This document shows positions 1-10,900 of a stretch of DNA of 64,000 bases, in pieces; position 1 is the stretch's first letter; every line of letters begins with the position of its first letter. The position numbers were made by a program, and so were the translations under genes. The notes under the pieces are model-generated. The model was given only the letters and a program-made list of their open reading frames with translations, had not been told where the DNA came from and ran no database searches. This DNA comes from Blasia pusilla (taxonomy: Eukaryota > Marchantiophyta > Marchantiopsida > Blasiales). Location of the stretch: NCBI GenBank assembly GCA_050084515.1, contig CM114275.1, positions 5,890,001-5,954,000 of the forward strand, given 5' to 3'.

Positions 1-400
1 CAGATAGGAATTTACCCAATCGCTGGCTGTTAGTGTTGTAGTCATTTTTTTTTATTGCAGGCTTCCATGGAGCTGTGAATTGTAGATAGTAATTGACCAC
101 AACTGTTGGCTCTTTGCGTGGTAATCACTTTTGGTTCATCTCTTGCTTCTAAGGAGAATTTTCTGGAGCAGCTGTACACACTCAAGTGCACATTGAGAAT
201 GAACTCAATTTGGCTGCTGATTCTTGTCATCAGTAAAGAAGTAGGATGTGAGAGGTACATAAGAAGCATCAGATTTTCATGTTTCATGTTTTACAAGAAC
301 ACTAATTGTCTATTCAGAGTTCTACATAAGAATTTTGATTGTGGAGTTGACAGGTTTCACGTCTAAGAGTAATAAAATTTAGCTGGATGGACCTTTCATT
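1..400 (+). other. possible 3' end of an upstream plus-strand gene
   Basis: A T-rich tract ending in TTGCAG at about 47-60 looks like a splice acceptor. It is followed in one frame by five codons and a stop at about 76. An AATAAA hexamer lies at about 371. This would fit a short terminal exon and 3' UTR of a gene that begins left of the window. No protein family can be recognised from so little sequence, so the reading is tentative. Confidence 0.2.
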
Positions 401-616
401 GATGAGAATATGTACATGTGATGGTTCAGCTGTTGAAATTATGTTTCCAAGTTTGGTTTATATTTTTAGAATGACAGCCCCCAAGCAGCTCCAAACTCCC
501 AGAAATGATCAGACTTGAAGGTGTTGTAATGTATCTGATAATATGTACACCTGATCGTAAGAGTATCGCCGAGTAAGTTGTGGCTGCACTTGTGAGCTGC
601 CGAAGCATTTGAATGC

Positions 617-762
617 AAAGCTTCATCTGCCACCAAGTTTCCTAATCATCTTCAAACTGTTGAACCTGATAATGCCACCGAGATCCTTAAAGCTTCATCT
701 CCCACCAAGTTTCCTAATCATCTTCAAACTGTTAAAGCCAGATAATGCCACCAAGATTCTTA
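617..762. repeat. 72-bp tandem duplication
   Basis: Two near-identical copies, starting at 617 and 689, each begin AAAGCTTCATCT and share the block CACCAAGTTTCCTAATCATC. They differ by a few substitutions. No coding frame is associated. Confidence 0.85.
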
Positions 763-1936
763 CTTAACCTAAAGCCCTCTTCATGGATGTTGGAATTCTT
801 GACACTTGATATCCCCTCAGCCTTCTGACTTCACCCAAGTCTCTCCTTCACACAAATCATCCTAATTCTTGGCATAAGTCGGTTCTAGTTCGTCTGGTGA
901 ATCAAATTCACATAATTTGCATTGGGTCTTAATAGTTTTGTGAGGCACGTACATCATACTCTTGATTGAAAATGAAGAGGGTAGTTTGGGAAAAATCTGA
1001 GGATACACAGATAATGAATCATAGAATCTGACCATTTGATATTTATGAACCAAAATAAGTTTGTAGACTGTGGAATCATCAGATTCAGTTTCAGAAAATA
1101 GCTTCAATAATCTCGTTTCTTGGGATATGTACTTTCATGCATATTGGACCTGCATTTTATACTCTGCTGGCTCAAAGGACATTGAAAATGATTCTGACCA
1201 GGGGCATGAAAGTTTTCCTTTGCCACAGTCAAAGTTCTCAATTTCTCCTATCCTGGCTGTGAATCCTTGCTCTCATCACCATTCCAATTGGAGATAGAGG
1301 CTTGTCATGCTGGATTTCTCCTTCCCCATGATAAAGGCATGCAATTGGAGAGGGCTCATCAGAGGAGACTCACTAGACTTGCCTCTGGGAGTTGATCACA
1401 TGGATCCAGCATCCGAAATATTGATGCTGTCTGGCAATCAGCTCACAGTAAATCGTGATTTCCGATGGAAAAACACAAGTTTTACGAAAAAGTGACTTTG
1501 AATTCTTCATGGATTGGTGCGCACCTGCTCAGATTTGAATGCTGTTGCACGTGAACGAGACAGACGGGTGCAACAAATGCATCCATGATTTATTTGGCTT
1601 ATGGAAGACATGTTGACTCACTCCAATATAGCAACCCAACAAGGCAGGCTGCTTGAAGAGGACTCCCTTGATGCATGTCATGACAGGCCTGCAATTGAGA
1701 AACTCGCTCTTTTTTTTTAGCACATTTGAACAAATTTGCTAGTGTCGACAAATACACAACAAAAAAGCTAATTACAATACTTTTGGATCCAAAGTTCACA
1801 CATGACATTTACAGAGGGTTCGATCCTGAGAGTTAAGACTGACTCATGGCAATAAACGTTTTATGACCAGACCAGAACACGCTGAGGCAAGTGTACAAGC
1901 ACTCCGTTCATCTCTTCCAAGGTACTTGATGAGACT
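763..1936. other. no gene recognised; 3' flank of the RING E3 gene
   Basis: Only short open frames without family signatures occur here. The right end must contain the 3' UTR and poly(A) site of the minus-strand RING gene whose stop codon is at 1937-1939. I see no RNA gene. Confidence 0.5.
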
Positions 1937-4900
1937 TCATGTATCAAAGATTTTCTTCACTTCAGCAATTGGTTGTCTGCAAATAGGACAGATGGGTGGA
2001 TGTGATTTTGATAGCCTGCAAAACATCAGTTATCGTTTCTGTGAGACAAAACGGTTGTCACACCTCAACATAAACAGTTTACTTGGACTCGGAAGTCCTT
2101 CAAGCTGCAACATCATCATCACAATGCTTTTACATCCATAGATAGAGCCCCAACATGTATGGCACAGCAAGAGCAGTACAAGCCTAAGAACCTCACGTCA
2201 GCTTGACAAACTGGTGGGTGTAGGAAATCAAACCAAATAGAAAAAGGATTGTCAAGTAACATAGTCGGGGTTGTGAAGCAACAAAGTGCCCTGGGGAACT
2301 TACTTAAGCCCACAGTCAAAGCAAGTTGTCAGGTGCCCACAAGGTAGGAAAAGACAATCTTTAGGTGCATCCAAGCAAACTGAGCAACAATGGTCATTTG
2401 AGGACCCTTCCGAGTTGGTATGCTTTTCTTCATTGACTGCCTCGACAGTAGACACTGGCAAGTAAGGTGCAGTTGGAGACGACCCTTCAACAACCTGAGG
2501 GGTGTGCTCAACGGTGGGTCGGTCACGGTAAGAGCGCAATATTTGATACTTTACTGCAAAGTAAGCCAGGATCAATACACCTGCATGACATAGCCCACAT
2601 AGTATATCAGTGCAAGGTTGTGATAAACATGCTCATAACTATGAAGTCAGCATGAAGCACTGCAACTGCAATGGAAGCGCATGAAATGTACCGAAAAGGA
2701 ATGAGATTGTTATCCAGCGAGTCCCATATGTTACTTCTATCTCCCAGTTGTCAACAGGCATCTGCGTTCAAACACCATCAGAATTGAAATGTTTAGTGAA
2801 TAAGATGACACCTCAAAACTGACTGGATGGATATAAAACTTGTAATAGGTGCAAATTGTGCAGTTTTCTTCAAGAACACTGAGGCTTACACAAATATTTG
2901 TAGACACTGGGTGATAGATCTACGTTCCAATTTTGTTTACAAGCACAACTAACGATATCTAACATCTGCTTCACTTCACCCCCACTGCCGCTAAGACTGC
3001 TGGGGATTCGTGTAAATTAGCTGAAACCTGCCAGGGCATGCCAGTGACAGGCAAGTGTTCAATAATGTCAGCGCAATATCTTCACTCAGACTCGATCACA
3101 GCACAAGCAAAGTGCAGCTTACCTCACCCACTCCTGGAGTCTCGATCACACCAAACTTGGAACCAAAAAGGGGAAGTGGAAGTTTGCAGTATTCCTTCAA
3201 GTTGCACTTCTCGCTGGCTCCTCCTACGTCGTATTTCCGACTGTGTATATCCATGTCATAGGCTACCTACATTGAGCTACATGTTTCCAGATCAGTCTCA
3301 AATTGCTATGTTGATAGTAGGACCCACTACCCCACTACCCTGATGCTTCATATCAGCCAGATCATCCAATGTAAATATTGACTCCGAATTTTGCAGCATA
3401 TAACTGGTAGATTGTAAATTGAAGGCATAAGAAGTTTGCCTACCTGTGCATCTACAGTATGTATGTTGGCGAAGGCAAAAATGTGGTCATCAGTAGTCCT
3501 TGCTTCATATTTGAATTCTCCATAACCTGTAAGGACATACACAGTCTGAACTTTGATCACTCAAACCTTTGGCCCTATTAGATATAACTTGGGGTAATGA
3601 GAAAATGGCGAACTCCAAAGTCAACTCAGTCTTTTTCATGTGTCCCAGGTCACATATTCAAACATTCTAACATGACCAAGAGTATTGCTAAATATACGGC
3701 TTGGATGGGTGCCTATGAGACTAGGAAATGTCATGAGTCTGAAAGCCATGAGCAGTTCTTCTCAGATTCATAGCAGACTTACTCTTCATTATGTGCATAT
3801 TTGACCTACGAAACTTAACACATACCAGTGAGATGCATTGATGCTGGACCGTCTGGTCTATCCAAAAATGCACCTAATTCCTCTTTTCCTGCACAATTTG
3901 AGCCGTTAAGATCAATTATCTACAGAATCCTCTATCAGAACATCCAGAGTTATCTGACTGACATACATTCAACTCAGGTAAGTCAGAGAGCAGAGTGGAA
4001 CTCAACAAGCAAGAAAGTTCTTCCAACTTCGTAAGAGCCATAGTTGGTTCCTTGCGGATAAAACTTCGATGAAGGGTAGCTTCCTCTCCTGATGTCCAAC
4101 TCGAAGGTTTTAGGTTCTTCCAGATACCACATGGAAATCAGGTAAGCTAACCACTCAGATAGTGGAAAATGAATGCAGCAATTACTTTCTAGTCCAAGGG
4201 AAAGCTGTAGACTTATGATATCCCTTGTGTGCCCTGGCATCCAATCCCTCCATCAGATTTGAGGCTGTAAGGTTTTAACCCTCCTTGAGAGAGACTTGCT
4301 ATCAATGGAGGCCCTGGATTTCCAAGTCTCAACACGAGGTGCATAGCCACACACACGTCTCTTAAGCATGTATCACTGATGCCCTGAGGGAGGGGATTCA
4401 AGACCTACTTTTAGGGAGAGACCACACCAAGACTTAACTTTTCTTCAAGCAATAGATTCTCATTTAGTTTATCAAGATATGCCCTAAGTAACATCTTATG
4501 TCTTCAAGATACAAATAGCCAACATTCAGATTATCAACCCAAGCAATTTCTAAAAGATCAGGTTAGTGTGGCGATGGTATAGAAAGTGCACCTCGTACAA
4601 CCATGAAGTAGATAACATGCTGGTTGGGAATCTTCGCGTTGTAAACCATGTTCACAGTGGAGCCTTTATTCAAGAAGTAGTAATATTCCTGCATCACACA
4701 CGGCAGATTTTCAGGATGTAAGTTGAGCCTCTACCCCTTGACTGGAATAATATTTCCAGTGAGAATCAAACAACCTATCAAGCTCTGTTCTAAACTGATT
4801 GTGGATGATTCTAGAACAGCAGCACGGGCTGTACAATCCCATGACCCTTATCAGTCCAACTCCTGAGAACCAGCTCCTTGGATCTTCTCTATGTCCAATA

Positions 4901-7900
4901 TTCGTAAATTAACTTGATGTACTCTTGCAATATTCTTTTGGCAGGTCATCTCCCTCGAGAACGATCTGGGAGTGACCAGTCTCAGTTGGCCCTCTTAAGC
5001 TCCATGGGTGCTCATGGAAAGAGCTGAAAGGCTTCTTCCAACTAGAGCAGTGCTTGGCATAGTTGTTACATTTACATATCCAACTGACATGTCCGGTTGC
5101 TGGACAGTTTGAGGCTATTCATCAGATACTGCTCCCAAATATTCAGGTGGCAGTAAAGGTTGAAACATATCATCGATAGATTCATGCACTTAGGAGAGTC
5201 AACCACCTAAAGACCACAGAGCGAGAATCACTACATTGTGAGTTGCAGAGCTTACAATTTACAGGCGGGCTGCCTAATGTCCTTCACATTCTATAGTTTG
5301 CTGTTGCTGCTGCACAGAGGACCTATTTGCTATGCCTGTGCGAAGCTGGTCCCTTCAAACATAACGTCCTGTAGATGCTTGCTATCTGCAATTTTTAGTC
5401 GACGCTCTCCAGGAAGAGAGCCTTCAATGAATCAAAAACTCTATTTTAGTACTCTCTAAGTATGCTCATGACTGTAAGGACTTTTACAAGTCCTTACGGC
5501 TTTGTCTTTGTTCAGTATTCTCAGAAGTCCGGCTGCAAACAACAGCAGGCTTGTTAGAAGTGATAACCTTTACAAAGGATAGTTGAGGGAGATGTGCAAA
5601 CGAACCTGATGCCTGTAGTTCATGCTAAAGTTTTGAAAATCCGTCCATCTGACTTCCGACCTCAAATGTGGTTCCTTGTTGAACTCATAAAGAATGGGAC
5701 CCTTTGTTTCTCCAATATTCCGGAACTGCACAACAGACAATTGCTCAGAGCTTTTTCAATCTCCACCCCACAAACAATCAGCCACCATATTTTAGAACTT
5801 GACAGGAATTGATGTTCTTGATCAAAGGACTCAATACCTGAATTTCTTTCACCAACCACGGATATACTGTAACGAGTCGGGATGAATTCACGTCCAGCTC
5901 CAAATTCGATGAGTCATATACGTTATAAACCACCCCATATGTTACTGCAGTAACAGGACAATAGGCTTAATGGAGGCCTGCCAAGCGCAACTTCTCAGAG
6001 ATACCTCCAAAACTTGAGAGGATACAGTGGGATAATCAATCTCTCAAAGAAATATTTTCTAAATCCGACACCTGATTTCAAAGAAGGGAGAAAAGAAAAG
6101 CACTTTCAGTAAGTGAAAAATTATACAGTTGGCTGTATCCCTCCCATTGCATGCCATGGAAGGGAATCTAAGCTACTTGATTCATCCACTCCATTTGAAC
6201 TTGGTCGGTGATTGCAGTCATATTTGTATCAATTCAATTTAAAGACTTGAAGCCCCACCTAGTCAAGGATTGCCCTTCAGGCTCTGCAATTGTACTTCAA
6301 ATGTGAGCAGGTGGGTTTGTGAGTTGGCCCCAGTTCTATCCCCTCTTACTCATCTCAGTTTGCTAGTGTAAGAGGGGATAGAACCTGCAGCTAGATCCAC
6401 TTCGGATGATGAAAATGGCGTTAGGAACCATTTTAGTGAGCATTGTTGAAATTTGTTAATATCTAGTTTAGTCATGCCCTAAAAGTAGTTAGTCAAATAC
6501 TAACTTAGTTGGATACTAATTTAGTTAGCTAGAGATAACTTAGTGTTCCTCTATCTTTTTAGGGTAACCTTGAATTAGGGCAATTCTCGAGTTAGGGCTA
6601 GCCACCATCTGTTATTTAGGGTATGGATCTGTTCAAGAAGATCCAAGGGCCAGAAGTGCTCACCCTCATGTATATAATGTCTCTCTTTAGAGAGCAGAAG
6701 CCAATTCTACAGCATGCACAGTTTTGGTGAGGACTCCTGAGGCTCTTGGTCCTGCTGCAGAGTGATCAGAGAGTAGGAAGAGGAGATTGAGACTAATTGC
6801 TGTGCTTGCTAGAGCCTCACTGGAAGGCAGGTTGTTTTGTCTAGTATGCTGATGGAGATTGTTTGTGCTCAATGGTGAGCCATGTCTGATCTCTGAGCTG
6901 GTGACATGTGAGGACCTGTAGTGTGAGTGCAAGGTGTGGCTGAGTAGAATCCTTCTTAGTATCTCTTAGATAGTAAGAAGAGTCACATCATGGTAGGGCT
7001 CTGATTTGGCAATAGAGATAGGGACTGATTTGCTGATTGTGTACAAGCTGAAATCATGGATGGTCTAGCTGATGCTAGCTCTGACTTTGTACAAGGAGAT
7101 ACTTCTGCTGGTCAATCATATTCTCAGGTTATGGGCCCACCCCAAACCTTTCTCCTTAGTGATTTCAGCAGTGTAGAGAAGTTAGATGGTGGGAACTATA
7201 GAGAATGGTCCAGAACCATGATGGACATTCTAATGCTGAAAGGGTTGTGGGTGTATGTTGAGATGAAACCTCACAATCTAGAAGAGCTTGTGGTAAACTT
7301 CGCTTGGAGACAGCAAAATCAGTTGGCAGCTATCTTACTCAAACAGACCCTGAACTCCTCTATGAGGGAGTTGGTGGATGGTATAAGCAATGCTTGGGAG
7401 ATCTGGTCCAAGCTGAAGAGTTTGAACAAGGAGTCAGCTTTGACTCTAGCTATGCAAAGATGGAAGACATTGAGCTCAACAAGGATGGCTGACACAGATA
7501 GAGTTGCAGCTCACATTGCCAAAATGGAGTCAACTTTTGCACAAGTGAAAGCAGTTGGACAGGAACTGATTCCTATATGGAAGGTAACCCTGTTGCTATC
7601 CTCCTTACCTCCTCGATTTGATACAATGGTTACAATCTTTGAAACCTGGGAGGCAGATTTGCTTACATGGGAATCTGTGACCAACAAGCTCCTGAGATAT
7701 GATCAGAAGCGAGAGGTGATTGTGGAAGAAACAGTCATGCTCAACAGGGATAGGAAGTGGAAAGAGACCAGAACTTGTTACATTTGTGCAGAAAAGGGAC
7801 ATCTTGCTGCAATTGTCCAAAGAAGTTGAAAAGGGGAGAGAAAGTTAAAAGGAGTGGATCTGCAGTAAAGAATCAAGAGAAGTTGATGGAGAAGCAAAGT

Positions 7901-10900
7901 ACCTCATACAGGGAGAAGGATAAGGCAAAGGTTGCTGGAGTGATGACTACTGAATACACATCTGATGAAAGTTGTTGTTCTTTCATGATGGCCTCGTGTG
8001 AGAAAGATCTCAAGAGGAGCAGTGGATGGTGGGTGGACTCGGTGCAACATCACATGTCTGTTATCAAGAGGAGTTGTTCTCAGACATAAAACCAGCAAGT
8101 AATCATCACGTGAGAAGTGCTTCTGGATTGTTAAGTCCTGTGGGAGGGGTTGGCTCAGTTTCTATTTTCTTCAGTGCTGATGAAAGCAAATTGATGAAAT
8201 GGCAGCTGCATGGAGTGTTATATGTTGCAGATTACATAAAAAATCTGTTGTCAGTTAAGAAATTATTGAGGCAGGAATTGATGTGCACTTCTGGAACTCA
8301 AACCAGACTTGCACACTTGAGAGAAACGGGAAAGTCTTGTGCCGAGGAGTGGTACAAGGAAATTTGTTCAAACTGCTGGAATGTGATCCAGAGGAGCAGG
8401 TAAATCTCACTGAGAATAGGAGCTTGCTGAATCTGTGGCATTGCAGATTGGGGCACCTATCGGAACACAGCATTCGAGCTCTGCAAGGAATGTCATGTGG
8501 TGTGGAGATTGAGAAGTCACAGAAGCTTGAGTTCTGTGAGGCTTGTGTGCAAGGGAAAGCTCACAAGTCACCTGCTCCCAGAAGGTCACTTAACAGGTCT
8601 GAAAGATTATTGACTTGATTCACTCTGATGTGTGTGGACCAATGCCTGTAAAGTCACTAGGAGGAGCACGCTATTTTGTGTCATTTGTGGACGACAAGAG
8701 TAGAAAGAGCTTTGTGTACCTGATAAGCAGCAAGGCTCAAGTTCTAGAGAAATTTGTTATCTTTGTCAACATGACAGAGAGGCAAGTTGAACGAAGAGTG
8801 AAGAGACTTAGGTCTGATGGAGGAAGAGAATATGCAAGTAAAGACTTTCAAGCATATCTCTCAGCCAAGGGGATATTAAAAGATGTTACGGCACGTGACA
8901 GCCCCCACCAAAATGGAGTAGCTGAAAGGTTGAATAGAACCTTGCAAGAGAAAGCCTTGAGCATGTTGCAACATGCCAAGCTTGGTCAAGAATTCTGGGA
9001 GCAGCTATCATGACAGCGAATTATCTGAGGAACATCAGTCCCACAGCGGCCTTGAAGAATGTAACTCCAGAAGAGTGCTGGTCTGGTAAGAAACCTGACA
9101 TTTCTAGATTGAAAGTGTTTGGTTGTGTTGGCTATGCCCTCACCCCTGATACACAAAGGAGGAAACTAGATGCAAAGGCTGACAAGTACATATTTGTTGG
9201 GTATGAAGAAGGGCTGAAAGGATACATGTTGTATAATCCTAGAACCTGCAAGGCAATTGAAGCAATGATGTGACTTTTGATGAGAAGAGTTTTTGGAAAG
9301 ACTCTGAGCACAAAGAGTCAATGGTCACCAGAGTGATGCCAGTAATCACTTCTGTTGTCACTCCTGTAAACATCCCTGTAGTGTCGAACTCACATCAAGA
9401 TGCTGATAAGGAGGAAGTATCAAAGGATACACTTGCAGAATGTAGTGGAGGATTAGATACTTGCACCCAAGGTGTAAGAGAGGAAATCATGTTGAAAATG
9501 ATCAGCCTATGAAGGTGTACCAAAGGAGAAGTGCAGCCAAGCAAGTTCTAGAGGCACATGAGTCCACAGAGGGAGTGATCAAGGAGATCTCAGAGCAAAG
9601 GAGATCTGGAAGAATTTCCAAACCTGTAGAAAGGTTGGGGATAAACGAAGCTCATTCTATTGAAGAAGGAGTTGTAGAGCCCAACTCTTTGAGTGAGGCT
9701 ATGAGCAGGAATGATTGAAACAGTGGAGCAGGCGTGGCAGAAGAAAAGGTCTCATTAGAGAAAAATGAGACATGGGAGTTTGTAGATTTGCCACCTGGTA
9801 GAAAGACCATTGGTTGCAAATGGGTCTTCAGAATAAAAAGGGACCAAAGAATGAGATCTTGAAGTACAAGGCACGTCTGGTTGCAAAAGGCTTCAATCAG
9901 GAGGCTGGTTTAGACTATCAGGAGACCTTTGCTCCTGTTGCAAGGTATGGATCCATTAGAGTTCTCTTGGCATTAGCAGCTCAACATAATTGGGAGGTGG
10001 AACAGATGGATGTGAAGACTGCATTCTTAAATGGAGAACTGAAAGAGGAGATCTACATGGAGGTACCAGATGGTTATACTCATCCAGGCAAGGTGTGTCT
10101 CTTGAAGAAAGCCCTTTATGGCCTAAAGCAAGCACCTAGATGCTGGTATGAGAAGATGGATGCTTACCTGATCAGGAAAGGATTCCAACGTAGCAATGCA
10201 GATCAAGGAGTGTACTCCTTAGACTCCACTATGTACATAGCATTGTATGTTGATGATCTTCTGATGCTAGGAGGAGCTTAGACACTGTAAAGAGAGTGAA
10301 GAAAACCTCTGTCACAGGACAAACATAGAAAGTGTATATCTATGATGGGCATTACTCTAAACTCTCATTAAGAGGGAGTGTTGAAATTTGTTAATATCTA
10401 GTTTAGTCATGCCCTAAAAGTAGTTAGTCAAATACTAACTTAGTTGGATACTAATTTAGTTAGCTAGAGATAACTTAGTGTTCCTCTATCTTTTTAGGGT
10501 AACCTTGAATTAGGGCAATTCTCGAGTTAGGGCTAGCCACCATCTGTTATTTAGGGTATGGATCTGTTCAAGAAGATCCAAGGGCCAGAAGTGCTCACCC
10601 TCATGTATATAATGTCTCTCTTTAGAGAGCAGAAGCCAATTCTACAGCATGCACAGTTTTGGTGAGGACTCCTGAGGCTCTTGGTCCTGCTGCAGAGTGA
10701 TCAGAGAGTAGGAAGAGGAGATTGAGACTAATTGCTGTGCTTGCTAGAGCCTCACTGGAAGGCAGGTTGTTTTGTCTAGTATGCTGATGGAGATTGTTTG
10801 TGCTCAATGGTGAGCCATGTCTGATCTCTGAGCTGGTGACATGTGAGGACCTGTAGTGTGAGTGCAAGGTGTGGCTGAGTAGAATCCTTCTTAGTATCTC

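Noticed and set aside
1815-1835. GGTTCGATCC resembling a tRNA T-loop
   Set aside because: No acceptor stem, anticodon arm or D-arm of suitable spacing around it.
4030-4165. Minus-strand stretch reading FELDIRRGSYPSSKFYPQG, first taken as an exon of the APD-type gene
   Set aside because: Exons 4592-4688 and 3826-3888 already join in phase (…MVVRG-KEELG…) and match the family spacing. This stretch has no donor in the required phase. It could still be an alternative exon.
10622-10867. 81-codon minus-strand frame present in both terminal repeats (also 6687-6932)
   Set aside because: It is identical because the repeats are identical; no protein family and no independent support.
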